This document shows positions 26,693-35,661 of a stretch of DNA of 64,000 bases, in pieces (positions within the stretch are counted from its first letter, which is position 1; each line of letters opens with the position of its first letter). The position numbers and the translations under genes were made by a program. Under the pieces are notes generated by a model that searched no databases, had not been told where the DNA came from, and saw nothing but the letters and a program-made list of their open reading frames with translations. Origin of the DNA: Sporosarcina highlanderae (GTDB lineage: Bacteria > Bacillota > Bacilli > Bacillales_A > Planococcaceae); contig NZ_JAROCC010000005.1 in NCBI RefSeq assembly GCF_030433715.1, positions 124,001-188,000 on the forward strand, in the 5' to 3' direction.

Positions 26693-27469
26693 TCAGTCAC
26701 CACTTTCCATTAAGTCAAAGAGTTGTTCTTTCAGCATGCTCAATTGCTCATCGACACTGACAACGATCCGTCCCTGATTTGTTTCGATGATACAGTCGTT
26801 CTCATCAAAATCGTCATTTGCAAATATGAGGAAAGGAACCTCTGGAGGGAAGATGGCCATTAACTCAGAACGGTTAGAGGAGATGAAGTCAAAGTGAGTC
26901 GTTGGTACATACAATTTAACTTCTTTCATCTCTCTTGCCTCTTTTAAGCCTTTCTTCACAATCGATAAAAACTTCTTCTTATCATCTTCAAGAGTTGTCC
27001 CTAAAATCCGCTCGGCCGTTTTCATCGCAATTTCGAGGATTACTCTTTCCTGGTTCTCCAAGTACTTCTTTGAGTTATCATGTGATTTAACAGTAACCTC
27101 ATTTGCAATGTTTACGGAGTCGCTCATATCGGACAAAGCTTTGCTTCTTCCTTCCTCATAGCCTATCTGAAAGCCTTCTTCATAGGCTTGTTGTTGCAAT
27201 CTGGTTTTTTCCTCTTCCCACGTTGCATGCATAGCAGAGATATCTTCCAGAGCCGTTTGTCTCATTCGTTCCAACTTGGACTTTTCTGTTTCAATTTCCG
27301 TCCGTGCGTTAGTTAGCATCCTATCGCGTTCCAAAATGAGAGCTTCCTGTGTGAGTTCATGGCCAATTTCGTCAGTCGGCGGTAGATTCAAATTCCGGAT
27401 TGTGATTTCCTTTACGTCCTCTTTGGGAATCATTTTTATGGAACGGTAAATATTAGACAATGATATCAT
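26693..27469 (-). CDS. fliH: flagellar export ATPase regulator FliH
   Basis: FliH binds FliI and tethers it to the C-ring. The 258-residue protein has a helical glutamate-rich centre (residues about 50-130), with GFQIGYEEGRSKAL, and a C-terminal domain resembling the V/F-ATPase E subunit (SELMAIFPPEVPFLIFANDDF). The start is uncertain. The ATG at 27469 touches the GGAGGGG tract, and a TTG 9 nt downstream would be better spaced. Either overlaps the fliG end. Confidence 0.9.
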   Translation of the reverse strand: MISLSNIYRSIKMIPKEDVKEITIRNLNLPPTDEIGHELTQEALILERDRMLTNARTEIETEKSKLERMRQTALEDISAMHATWEEEKTRLQQQAYEEGFQIGYEEGRSKALSDMSDSVNIANEVTVKSHDNSKKYLENQERVILEIAMKTAERILGTTLEDDKKKFLSIVKKGLKEAREMKEVKLYVPTTHFDFISSNRSELMAIFPPEVPFLIFANDDFDENDCIIETNQGRIVVSVDEQLSMLKEQLFDLMESGD

Positions 27470-28466
27470 CCCCTCCACCGCGGGCAATAATGATTTCACC
27501 GGACTCTTCCAATCTACGGATAATAGAAACAATCCTTGCTTGCGCTTCCTCTACATCCCGTAGGCGAACTGGTCCCATAACCTCCATTTCATCTTTGAAA
27601 GATTCAGCCATACGCTGAGACATGTTCTTGAAAAGAACTTCTCTAACCTCTTCGCTGGATACTCTTAGTGACAAAACAAGGTCTGCATTTTCACATTCAC
27701 GGACAATTCTTTGAATAGAACGATTATCCAATGTGACAATATCTTCAAAGACAAACATTCTTTTCCGGATTTCCTCAGCAAGTTCCGGATCTTGGATTTC
27801 AAGTGCGTCCATTATTGTTTTTTCTGTCGCTCTGTCAACACCATTAAGTACTTGAACAACAGCATCCACCCCACCGGTTTCAGTGAAATCCTGAGTTACT
27901 GTAGATGAAAGTTTCCTTTCAAGTACAGCTTCAATTTCACTAATTACTTCCGGAGAAGTGGAATCCATTGTCGCTATTCTTTTAGCGATATCCGCCTGCA
28001 TTTCCTGTGGTAGGGAGGATAATATAATCCCAGCCTGCTCGGCTTCCAAATATGAAAGTATCAACGCTATCGTCTGTGGATGTTCATTTTGAATGAAATT
28101 CAGTACTTGTGCCGGATCAGCTTTCCTTGCAAAATCAAACGGTCTGACCTGCAATGACGTAGTTAGGCGATTGATGATTGATAGGGCGTGCTCTTTACCA
28201 AGTGCCTTTTCTAACACTGTCTTCGCGTACCCAATACCGCCTTGCGATATATAATCTTGAGCAAGTGCGATATTATTGAATTCTTCAATAATTTCTTCCT
28301 TTACCGTCGAATCCACCTTTTTCACACCGGAAATTTCAAGAGTCAACATTTCAATCTCTTCTTCCGTTAAATGTTTATAGACGGATGCCGAGACTTCCGG
28401 ACCAAGCGAAATGAGTAGGAGTGCTGCTTTTTGTTTACCGGTCATTTCTTTATCTTTCCTAACCAT
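27453..28466 (-). CDS. fliG: flagellar motor switch protein FliG
   Basis: FliG generates torque by contact with the stator. TGKQKAALLLISLGPEVSASVYKHL opens the N-terminal FliF-binding domain, EHPQTIALILSYL marks the middle domain, and the C-terminal torque helix has the charged KRMFVFEDIVTLDNRSIQRI. I use the ATG at 28466, 6 nt after GGGGAG, giving 337 residues, the same as B. subtilis. Confidence 0.97.
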   Translation of the reverse strand: MVRKDKEMTGKQKAALLLISLGPEVSASVYKHLTEEEIEMLTLEISGVKKVDSTVKEEIIEEFNNIALAQDYISQGGIGYAKTVLEKALGKEHALSIINRLTTSLQVRPFDFARKADPAQVLNFIQNEHPQTIALILSYLEAEQAGIILSSLPQEMQADIAKRIATMDSTSPEVISEIEAVLERKLSSTVTQDFTETGGVDAVVQVLNGVDRATEKTIMDALEIQDPELAEEIRKRMFVFEDIVTLDNRSIQRIVRECENADLVLSLRVSSEEVREVLFKNMSQRMAESFKDEMEVMGPVRLRDVEEAQARIVSIIRRLEESGEIIIARGGGDDIIV

Positions 28467-28479
28467 ATTCATCTCCCCA

Positions 28480-30060
28480 TCAATCATCAGTAAGCCATGA
28501 CCTTAATAACTTTGCAAATTCCTCAGGCTTTTCTTTCGCCATTTTTTCAAGAGACTTTTTCCGCAATGTGGCTTCGGTTTCATGTTCAGGTCTAATCTCT
28601 TCGTCCCTAATTCCTTTTTCCTGGATGACTGCCGGGCTATCCTTTTCTCTACGTTTTCGCATAAAAGCAACGACAAGAACGACGATTACAACGAGGAGAA
28701 AAGCACCAATTCCATAGCCCCACCATGGGATTGATATCTGTTCGATTGGAGTTACATTGGCTACTTTACCGTTAAAAACATGTGACGATATCGCGATTTT
28801 ATTTTCCCAGAAACTATCTGGTATTTCAGTCGGTAGATAGCTTTTATCAATAGACGTACTGATTATGGTCTCCAAAATCGATCTAATATCAGTTTGCACA
28901 TCGGCAGTTAACGATTCGATATCGTTAACATCCGGGGGCTCTACCATTACTTGAATACCTATATCCCGGATCTTATAAGGGCTTTCCACGATATCTTTTC
29001 GAATTCTGTTCACTTCGTTATTGATTGTTTCTTCCATACGGTCGTAATCACCGTTGGATGTATTGCCCTCAACAAATCCCGTACGATTATCAGTAGGATC
29101 TTCGCCCTCTAAAGTGCCTCCTGCATTTGCACCATTGCCAGAGAAGGTTTCTGTTATTCTTTGCACACTGATTGCCAAACTATCAAGGTCCTCATCAACC
29201 CGATCGACAAGGTTTTCCTGTCTGTTTTCTTGTTTAAAGTCAATATCAGTTGTAACCGAGACGATAACTTTATCTTGACCGACCATCGTACCAAGCATCA
29301 TTTGCACTTTTCGTTGTAAATCACGCTCAATATCTTTTTTCAATTCCATTTGATTTATAATTGTAGTGCCTGAAGAGTGGGCTGTAGATTTCAGATCAAA
29401 GTACTCGGAATATTGGTTCATAATCACAATATCGTCTGTAGATAAATTCGGTAAGCTTTTTGATACTAAGTTATATAGAGCATTAATTTGTGGTTCAGTA
29501 AATTGATGGCCGGGTTCAGTATTCAGTAGAATTGCAGCACTGGCATTTTGAACAGATTCGTTCATAAAAACACTTGGCGTCGGTAAAGTAATCATTACTT
29601 TCGCGTCTTTGACACCACGTATACCTTTTATCAAGTTGGCCAATTCCGTCTGCATCGTTGCCAGTTTAATCATATTGAATTCATTGTCGGTCGTTCCAAA
29701 CCCAGCATTTTGGGAGAAAAATGAATAATCGATTGTTCCTGAATTCGGGTACCCTTCCGCTGCTAACGTTACAAGTAAGTCATCCACACGATCTTTAGGC
29801 ACTAAAATAGACGTACCGCCAGGGGCGATTTGATTAGGAACACCTTGGGCATCTAACTCCTCTTTAATGCGTCCGATTTCCGCTCGGGAAACATCTTTAT
29901 AAAGCGGAACAAAGTCAGTTTTTGACAAGAAGAATGTCAAGACTGCGGCCAATGCAACAATCACCACTGCCGACCCGATATATGTAGTTTTTTGTTGTTT
30001 GGTGCGACTTAACCAGAACTTTTTTAAATCAGCTCCAATTTTAGTCAATCTTTCTTTCAT
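28480..30060 (-). CDS. fliF: flagellar MS-ring protein FliF
   Basis: FliF forms the MS ring, the base on which the export apparatus and rotor assemble. The 526-residue protein has membrane helices near residues 25-45 and 440-465, with the YscJ-like ring-building domains between (LYKDVSRAEIGRIKEELD; AKVMITLPTPSVF). The C-terminal FliG-binding tail is charged (EFAKLLRSWLTDD). Confidence 0.97.
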   Translation of the reverse strand: MKERLTKIGADLKKFWLSRTKQQKTTYIGSAVVIVALAAVLTFFLSKTDFVPLYKDVSRAEIGRIKEELDAQGVPNQIAPGGTSILVPKDRVDDLLVTLAAEGYPNSGTIDYSFFSQNAGFGTTDNEFNMIKLATMQTELANLIKGIRGVKDAKVMITLPTPSVFMNESVQNASAAILLNTEPGHQFTEPQINALYNLVSKSLPNLSTDDIVIMNQYSEYFDLKSTAHSSGTTIINQMELKKDIERDLQRKVQMMLGTMVGQDKVIVSVTTDIDFKQENRQENLVDRVDEDLDSLAISVQRITETFSGNGANAGGTLEGEDPTDNRTGFVEGNTSNGDYDRMEETINNEVNRIRKDIVESPYKIRDIGIQVMVEPPDVNDIESLTADVQTDIRSILETIISTSIDKSYLPTEIPDSFWENKIAISSHVFNGKVANVTPIEQISIPWWGYGIGAFLLVVIVVLVVAFMRKRREKDSPAVIQEKGIRDEEIRPEHETEATLRKKSLEKMAKEKPEEFAKLLRSWLTDD

Positions 30061-30112
30061 TCTAATCCCCCGGTCTACTTACGTGGTTCAGGTAAACATA
30101 CTATTTGCCAAA

Positions 30113-30424
30113 TTACACAGGCATCCGAATTATTTCCTGATAAGCTTCCACTACTTTGTTTCGAACTTCCATTGTTGCATTTAATGCAATTGACGCTTTT
30201 TGAGCGGTAATCATTACATTATGCAGATCAACATTTTCACCCATAATGAGTTTTTGAGTTAATTGGTCAGATTTACCTTGCAAGGTATTCACTTCTTGAA
30301 TCGCATCTTTTAAATACGTACCAAAACTTTGTTGTGCCTCGTAAGGTGTTGGCTTCATGCTTTGGTTTATCTTCAGCATTCCTGCCGTGTTATTTAGTCC
30401 AGCTATTGATTGAATTGGCATCAT
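30113..30424 (-). CDS. fliE: flagellar hook-basal body protein FliE
   Basis: FliE joins the MS ring to the proximal rod. The 103-residue protein carries the conserved FGTYLKDAIQEVN and VDLHNVMITAQKASIALNATMEVRNKVVEAYQEI segments (the latter at residues 60-95). A second ATG follows the first immediately; both are behind GGGGGG. A 52-nt gap separates it from fliF. Confidence 0.95.
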   Translation of the reverse strand: MMPIQSIAGLNNTAGMLKINQSMKPTPYEAQQSFGTYLKDAIQEVNTLQGKSDQLTQKLIMGENVDLHNVMITAQKASIALNATMEVRNKVVEAYQEIIRMPV

Positions 30425-30439
30425 TAGTCCCCCCCTTTA

Positions 30440-30898
30440 TCATTTACCTATCTCAAGGGCTTTCATTAGCATTGATTTATTGGCATTCAACACCGTGATA
30501 TTCGCTTCATAGGATCTTGTTGCAGACATGAGATCAATCATTTCTCTTAAGGGATCCACATTAGGCATTTGAACATAACCGTCTTCATTCGCATCCGGAT
30601 GTGTCGGATCGAATACAAGTTTAAATGGAGTTTCCATATCTTCCTTAATTTCAGAGACGGTCACTCCGTTGCCCGATGAACTTTTATTATTACCTATTGC
30701 TGCATTGAGCATTGATGAGAACTGACCTTCAATTGGTTTGAAGCTTACTGTTTTTCTTCGATATGGCTGCCATTCACCGTTTACCATTTTCCCCCGTGTC
30801 GTTTCGACATTTGCCATGTTTGAGGAAATAACGTCCATCCTTAAACGTTGGGCGGTCAGTGCTGAGGCGGAAGTATTCAAACTTTGGAATATTGACAT
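30440..30898 (-). CDS. flgC: flagellar proximal rod protein FlgC
   Basis: FlgC is a proximal rod subunit exported by the flagellar system. It shows the rod-family N-terminal repeat (LNTSASALTAQRLRMDVISSNMANVETT) and the C-terminal MIDLMSATRSYEANITVLNANKSM. The 152-residue length is typical. It lies 2 nt after flgB and is co-translated with it. Confidence 0.96.
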   Translation of the reverse strand: MSIFQSLNTSASALTAQRLRMDVISSNMANVETTRGKMVNGEWQPYRRKTVSFKPIEGQFSSMLNAAIGNNKSSSGNGVTVSEIKEDMETPFKLVFDPTHPDANEDGYVQMPNVDPLREMIDLMSATRSYEANITVLNANKSMLMKALEIGK

Positions 30899-30900
30899 AC

Positions 30901-31290
30901 TTATCGACCTCCCTTGATTACGTTTTGCAATGTATTAAATTTCCCATTTAATCGATCAACAAGTGCATTGTAATAGATCTGGTTTGCTGCGAGATCCGCT
31001 TGTTCCTTTTCCATATCAACTCCATTACCATTATGCCTGTAACGAAAATCCAAGCTTTTAATCCCATTTGTTGAAACATTTGATGTGAAGTCAAGATGTA
31101 ACTCATTAGTTCTATATGCTCTAAGGGAGCTTGAACTGGATTCATGAAGCAGTTCTTTAAAGCTGACACTTTTCGCCTTATAATTCGGCGTATCCACATT
31201 CGCAATATTTTGAGCAATCACCTTGCCTTTGGCAGATGAAAAATTCAACCCACGTTCCAAAAGCGAGATGGTAGATCCATAAATATTCAT
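30901..31290 (-). CDS. flgB: flagellar proximal rod protein FlgB, first gene of fla/che
   Basis: FlgB is the first rod subunit. The 129-residue protein has the rod signature AQNIANVDTPNYKAKSVSFKE and a C-terminal helix (AANQIYYNALVDRLNGKFNTL). It is the first gene of the operon, with promoters for sigma-A and sigma-D about 90-145 nt upstream. The ATG follows a GAGGTG site. Confidence 0.96.
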   Translation of the reverse strand: MNIYGSTISLLERGLNFSSAKGKVIAQNIANVDTPNYKAKSVSFKELLHESSSSSLRAYRTNELHLDFTSNVSTNGIKSLDFRYRHNGNGVDMEKEQADLAANQIYYNALVDRLNGKFNTLQNVIKGGR

Positions 31291-31379
31291 ATCGATAATT
31301 CACCTCATGTTCAATTAACATAAATTAGTTTTATATGTTTATTTCTATCAAACTTAAATTTATATATATATGTCTTATT

Positions 31380-31406
31380 GTATCGGATTTTGGAGAACTT
31401 TGTCTA
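31380..31406 (-). promoter_or_regulatory. sigma-D-type promoter of the fla/che operon
   Basis: TAGA (31403-31406), a 15-bp spacer and TCCGATAC (31380-31387) on the minus strand, close to TAAA-N15-GCCGATAT. The first base of its -35 is the last base of the sigma-A -10, so the two polymerases would compete. It would give positive feedback on the operon by its own sigma factor. Confidence 0.6.
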
Positions 31407-31434
31407 TCATATTAATATAAATAGCATAGTACAA
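31406..31434 (-). promoter_or_regulatory. candidate sigma-A promoter of the fla/che operon
   Basis: TTGTAC (31429-31434), a 17-bp spacer and TATGAT (31406-31411) on the minus strand. The -10 is good and the -35 is weak (3 of 6), which would suit an activator-dependent operon. Upstream there is a GTTAGTT/AACTAAC inverted repeat (31447-31473 region). The rest of the 304-nt gap is AT-rich. Confidence 0.55.
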
Positions 31435-31544
31435 AACAACCCTTTTAATTCGTTAGTTATAGGTAAAAACTAACTTATAGGACTATTATAAGGCCACCTT
31501 TAAATCTGAATTGCGCACATTCTTTTTTCATCCATAATTTTTCA

Positions 31545-31586
31545 CATAAAAAATAACACTTCCGCAATCATCGCGGAAGTGTTATT
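31545..31586 (-). terminator. intrinsic terminator after codY
   Basis: A perfect 14-bp stem (arms 31552-31565 and 31573-31586, 7-nt loop) is followed by a T-rich tail on the minus strand. It starts 8 nt after the codY stop and separates the codY operon from fla/che. Confidence 0.92.
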
Positions 31587-31594
31587 AAGAGTAA

Positions 31595-32371
31595 TTAGTT
31601 CTTTTGGTTTTCAAGTTCTTCAAGGAATTTGCTGTTTAGGACTTTGATATATGTTCCTTTCATTCCAAGGGAACGTGATTCAATTACGCCAGCACTTTCA
31701 AGTTTACGCAAAGCGTTTACGATGACTGAGCGCGTAATTCCAACTCTGTCTGCAATTTTCGAAGCAACAAGTAGCCCTTCGTTACCATTTAGCTCGTTGA
31801 AAATATGTTCAATCGCTTCGTGCTCACTGTAGGAAAGGGAGTTAATTGCCATTTGAACGACGGCTTTACTACGAGCTTCCACTTCGATTTCTTCTGCTCT
31901 TTCACGAAGAATTTCCATTCCGACGACTGTTGCACCATACTCCGCAAGAATTAAATCATCTTCAGTAAACTCTTGTTGAAGACGAGCAAGAATAAGTGTA
32001 CCAAGGCGTTCTCCACCACCGATAATCGGAACAACTGTAGTTAAACCTTCTTTGAAAAGTTCGCGTTCTTCTTCAGGAAATACAGAATAATCGCTGTAAA
32101 CGTCAATATTCGATGATGTCTCATTTACTTCGAAAAGTTTTTTTGTATATTCCTCAGGGAATTTACGGTCTTCGAACATTTTTTTCATACGTTCATTTTC
32201 AATTTGATGGTGAATTTCAAGACCAAGTAATTTGCCTTTTCTGCTAACGATAAAAGCGTTACATTCAATAACTGAACTTAACTTTTCCGCCATTTCCTTA
32301 AAGTTAACAGGTTTTCCTGCTGTTTCTTGTAACATTGCATTAATTTTTCGTGTTTTTGTTAGTAAAGCCAT
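31595..32371 (-). CDS. codY: global transcription regulator CodY
   Basis: CodY represses nutrient-limitation genes when branched-chain amino acids and GTP are plentiful. The GAF domain (about 1-155) and the C-terminal winged helix ([31 protein letters not shown] in the last 80 residues) are well conserved. The 258-residue length is close to the 259 of B. subtilis. The ATG follows AAGGAGG. It is the last gene of xerC-hslV-hslU-codY. Confidence 0.98.
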   Translation of the reverse strand: MALLTKTRKINAMLQETAGKPVNFKEMAEKLSSVIECNAFIVSRKGKLLGLEIHHQIENERMKKMFEDRKFPEEYTKKLFEVNETSSNIDVYSDYSVFPEEERELFKEGLTTVVPIIGGGERLGTLILARLQQEFTEDDLILAEYGATVVGMEILRERAEEIEVEARSKAVVQMAINSLSYSEHEAIEHIFNELNGNEGLLVASKIADRVGITRSVIVNALRKLESAGVIESRSLGMKGTYIKVLNSKFLEELENQKN

Positions 32372-32451
32372 TGCTATTTCCTCCTTAGGTTTCCGTGCAT
32401 TTATGAATATTCTAAAGCTTTTTAATCGTTAAATAAAGTAAAACGACTCCA

Positions 32452-33855
32452 TTAAAGGATAAAATGTGACAAATCTTTGTTTTTTATGATGTTTTTCAAC
32501 TTTTCATCGACATATGCCAACGTAATTTTTATAGTAGAAGGGCCAATTTCAGCGGCTTCATAGGATAATTCCTCAAGCAATTTCTCTAAAATCGTATGCA
32601 AGCGGCGAGCTCCGATATTTTCCGTATTGTCATTCACATCAAATGCGATTTCTGCAATTCGTTCAATCGCCTCATCTGTAAATTCAATATTGACATTTTC
32701 CGTCGCCAATAATCTTTGATATTGTGTAATCAGTGAAAAATCCGGTTCTTTCAATATCCTGAAAAAGTCATCTTTTGTCAGTTTATCAAGCTCCACGCGG
32801 ATTGGGAAACGGCCTTGAAGCTCAGGGATGATATCCGATGGTTTAGACATATGAAAAGCACCTGCCGCGATAAACAGGATAAAATCCGTTTTAACAGGAC
32901 CATATTTCGTTGTAACCGTTGACCCCTCCACTATTGGAAGGATATCTCTTTGTACACCTTCCCTTGAAACATCCGCAGAAGACCCACCACCATTACCTCG
33001 ACTTGCAATCTTATCCATTTCATCAATGAAGATAATGCCGGATTGTTCAACTAACTCAACAGCTTTTCTGGCTATATCATCATGATCAATCAGTTTATCG
33101 GCTTCTTCAGCTTGAAGGATTTTCCTTGCATCCTTCACCTTCATTTTACGTTTCGTCATTTTTTTCGGCATTAGAGAGGACAATGCATCTTGCATATTTG
33201 CCCCCATTTGTTCCATTCCCGAACCCTGTAATGCATCAAACATTGAAGGCTGTTGAGAAGAGACTTCAACTGTAATCATTTCCTCTTCCAACTCACCCGC
33301 AGCAAGCCGCCGTGAAATTTCCGAGCGTTTCCTACTGATTTCGACCTGTTCTTGCGAATCGTTTTCCTCTTCGACAACCTTTTGCCCGAAAAGCATTTCA
33401 AATGGATTTTGCATATTCCCTTTTCGTTTCCGTTCCGGAACTAACAACTCGACAAGCCGTTCTTCTGCCAACTTTTCGGCCTGCCCCTTCACAGATTCAC
33501 GCATTTCTTCACGGACGATCCGTACACCAGCTTCAGTCAGATCTCTTACCATTGACTCAACATCTCGACCAACATATCCGACTTCCGTAAATTTTGTCGC
33601 TTCTACTTTGATGAAAGGAGCATTTACCAACTTCGCAATCCTTCTTGCAATCTCAGTCTTCCCTACTCCGGTCGGACCAATCATCAAAATATTTTTCGGA
33701 ATGATTTCACTTTTCTCTTCATCCGTCAATAGACTTCTTCGATACCGATTGCGCATTGCAACCGCTACAGCTTTTTTAGCTGCGTCCTGCCCGACTATAT
33801 AACGATCGAGGAATGCAGTCAATTCGCGTGGTGTCATTTCCTTTTTTTGGTTCAT
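32452..33855 (-). CDS. hslU: HslU (ClpY) ATPase of the HslUV protease
   Basis: HslU is the AAA+ unfoldase that feeds HslV. Walker [14 protein letters not shown], Walker [12 protein letters not shown], the intermediate domain (about 110-240) and the C-terminal helix ending in a hydrophobic tail (DLSHFIL) are visible. The pore motif GYVGRD is present. The 467-residue length is normal. The ATG overlaps the hslV stop by 4 nt. Confidence 0.97.
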   Translation of the reverse strand: MNQKKEMTPRELTAFLDRYIVGQDAAKKAVAVAMRNRYRRSLLTDEEKSEIIPKNILMIGPTGVGKTEIARRIAKLVNAPFIKVEATKFTEVGYVGRDVESMVRDLTEAGVRIVREEMRESVKGQAEKLAEERLVELLVPERKRKGNMQNPFEMLFGQKVVEEENDSQEQVEISRKRSEISRRLAAGELEEEMITVEVSSQQPSMFDALQGSGMEQMGANMQDALSSLMPKKMTKRKMKVKDARKILQAEEADKLIDHDDIARKAVELVEQSGIIFIDEMDKIASRGNGGGSSADVSREGVQRDILPIVEGSTVTTKYGPVKTDFILFIAAGAFHMSKPSDIIPELQGRFPIRVELDKLTKDDFFRILKEPDFSLITQYQRLLATENVNIEFTDEAIERIAEIAFDVNDNTENIGARRLHTILEKLLEELSYEAAEIGPSTIKITLAYVDEKLKNIIKNKDLSHFIL

Positions 33856-34394
33856 TTTAGTACCTCCACAATAATTCGATCATTTGTGTAGACACATATT
33901 TCAGCGGCAGTTTCAAGCGCCGCCCTTGCAATCTCCTCTGCATTGAGTGAATCGCCGCTATACTTTTTTAACGCACGCCCTGCCGCCAATGCGTAGTTTC
34001 CACCGGAACCGATAGCAAGGATGCCGTCATCAGGTTCAATTACTTCTCCTGTACCCGAAACGAGTAAAAGCCTATCCTTGTCAGCGACCAAGAGAAGCGC
34101 CTCCAATTTCCTAAGGATCCGGTCTCCCCGCCATTCTTTCGCAACTTCAACAGCTGCCCTTTCAAGATTGCCATTGAATTCTCCTAATTTCCCTTCAAAA
34201 AGTTCAAATAGGGTAAATGCATCGGCAACCGAGCCTGCGAAGCCTGCAAGGATTTTGTCTCCGAAAAGTCTTCTTACCTTCTTCGCGGTATTCTTCATGA
34301 CAACGGATTCACCCATCGTCACTTGCCCATCACCCGACATCGCACAAACACCATTGTGCCTTATAGCAAATATCGTGGTAGCATGAAATTCCAT
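33852..34394 (-). CDS. hslV: HslV (ClpQ) peptidase
   Basis: HslV is the proteasome-beta-like peptidase. The body matches the family ([38 protein letters not shown]). The N-terminus reads [15 protein letters not shown]. It lacks the Ser-Ser that follows Met in B. subtilis ClpQ, where Ser is the nucleophile. A Thr aligned with E. coli Thr1 would be exposed if MEFHA were removed. The ATG is behind AGGAGG. Confidence 0.95.
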   Translation of the reverse strand: MEFHATTIFAIRHNGVCAMSGDGQVTMGESVVMKNTAKKVRRLFGDKILAGFAGSVADAFTLFELFEGKLGEFNGNLERAAVEVAKEWRGDRILRKLEALLLVADKDRLLLVSGTGEVIEPDDGILAIGSGGNYALAAGRALKKYSGDSLNAEEIARAALETAAEICVYTNDRIIVEVLK

Positions 34395-34406
34395 CTTCTC
34401 ATCCTC

Positions 34407-35312
34407 CTACGCTCGCGGATGTGTCTTCATATAAACTTTCCGCAAGTGTTCTTTTGTAATATGCGTATACACTTGTGTCGAAGATAAATGACTATGGCCA
34501 AGCAGCTCCTGAACCGTCCGTATATCCGCCCCATTAGAGAGTAAATGTGTTGCAAAAGAATGACGAATCATATGTGGATGAATCTTGCCATGAATCGCTG
34601 CGTCCTCCATCATCCTGTTCAATATATGTCGAACACCACTATCAGTAATTGGATCACCACGTAAATTAACAAATAGGGATTGATGGTTTTTCTTTTTCAT
34701 CAATATAGGACGACTATTTTCTAAATAGGATTCCAATGTTGTCTGGGCAAAACTTCCAAAAGGTACATACCGTTCCTTTCTACCTTTACCCATAACCTTT
34801 ACGATTCCAAGTGAAGTATCAATATCGCGAAGGCTGATGAACGTCAACTCACTTACCCGTATTCCAGTTGCATAAAGCAATTCAAGGAGAGCAAGATTGC
34901 GAAGTGATTTCGGATCTTCACCTTGGCATGATGCGAAAAGTGCTTCCAATTCCTCTTCATAAAAAAAAGCCGGAAGCCGCTGTTCCTTCTTTGGGTGATT
35001 CAACAAACGAAATGCATTATCATTTATTCCGAATCGAGCATTTCCGAATTTATAAAACGAGCGTATTGATGAAATCTTCCGGGAGATTGACATCCTAGAC
35101 AATCCACGATCATAAAGCCTTGTTACATATAATCTTGCCTCGGAATACTCGACTTTATCCAAATCAGCAATTCCTTCCTCAACCAAAAAAGAAAAAAACT
35201 CCCGAATATCATTGCTGTATTCTGATACGGTAAGTGATGAATAATTCTTTTCTAACTGAATATAGGAAATGTACTCGTCAAGAACAATAGACATGTCATC
35301 TCTTTGCGTCAA
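34407..35312 (-). CDS. xerC: tyrosine recombinase XerC (CodV)
   Basis: XerC resolves chromosome dimers at dif with XerD. The N-terminal SAM-like core-binding domain (residues about 8-90) is followed by the catalytic domain with Arg in ATGIRVSELT, HMIRHSFATHLL, GHSHLSSTQVYTH and the Tyr nucleophile. I chose the TTG at 35312 because GGGGGTG precedes it; an ATG 18 nt downstream is also possible. The usual upstream neighbour trmFO is absent. Confidence 0.95.
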   Translation of the reverse strand: MTQRDDMSIVLDEYISYIQLEKNYSSLTVSEYSNDIREFFSFLVEEGIADLDKVEYSEARLYVTRLYDRGLSRMSISRKISSIRSFYKFGNARFGINDNAFRLLNHPKKEQRLPAFFYEEELEALFASCQGEDPKSLRNLALLELLYATGIRVSELTFISLRDIDTSLGIVKVMGKGRKERYVPFGSFAQTTLESYLENSRPILMKKKNHQSLFVNLRGDPITDSGVRHILNRMMEDAAIHGKIHPHMIRHSFATHLLSNGADIRTVQELLGHSHLSSTQVYTHITKEHLRKVYMKTHPRA

Positions 35313-35343
35313 GTGCTCACCCCCATAATGAAACACTCTACTA

Positions 35344-35371
35344 ATTATAACAAAATTAGAACATGTTTGAA
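35344..35371 (-). promoter_or_regulatory. promoter of xerC-hslVU-codY (proximal)
   Basis: TTCAAA (35366-35371), a 16-bp spacer and TATAAT (35344-35349), with the TG of an extended -10 (TGTTATAAT), on the minus strand. It lies about 30 nt before the chosen xerC start. Confidence 0.65.
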
Positions 35372-35468
35372 TAGTGGTTATTCTTCATTTTTTTAAAATA
35401 TTTACCGTACACAACCAATTAATCGAATTGGAGGACTAATCGAGAAATTGCAAAGTCGTCCACGATTC

Positions 35469-35497
35469 ACTATACAACCCTTTCGCCACTTCGGCAA
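35469..35497 (-). promoter_or_regulatory. possible distal promoter of the xerC operon
   Basis: TTGCCG (35492-35497), 17-bp spacer, TATAGT (35469-35474) on the minus strand. It falls in the 350-nt xerC-topA gap where trmFO would be expected. The gap also holds the topA terminator and a CCAATT/AATTGG hairpin, and otherwise nothing recognisable. Confidence 0.4.
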
Positions 35498-35581
35498 CAG
35501 AATCGTCTTAGGAAGTCTGACATCTCTTGATCATATCATTTTTTCGACACACTTTGTTCAAATTTAGTATATGTAAGAGGG

Positions 35582-35624
35582 AAAAAGCTGCGCAATGTGA
35601 ATTATTTCCACATTCAGCAGCCCT
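35582..35624 (-). terminator. intrinsic terminator after topA
   Basis: A long stem GCTGC...GCAGC with inner AATGTG/CACATT (2-nt internal loop) is followed by TTTTT on the minus strand, about 40 nt after the topA stop. Confidence 0.85.
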
Positions 35625-35661
35625 TTGACATTAATTATCACTCGATGTGATTCGCTTGATT

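Noticed and set aside
31380..31400. CodY box near the flgB promoter
   Set aside because: The best candidate just after the sigma-A -10 matches only about 9 of 15 consensus positions, which is too weak.
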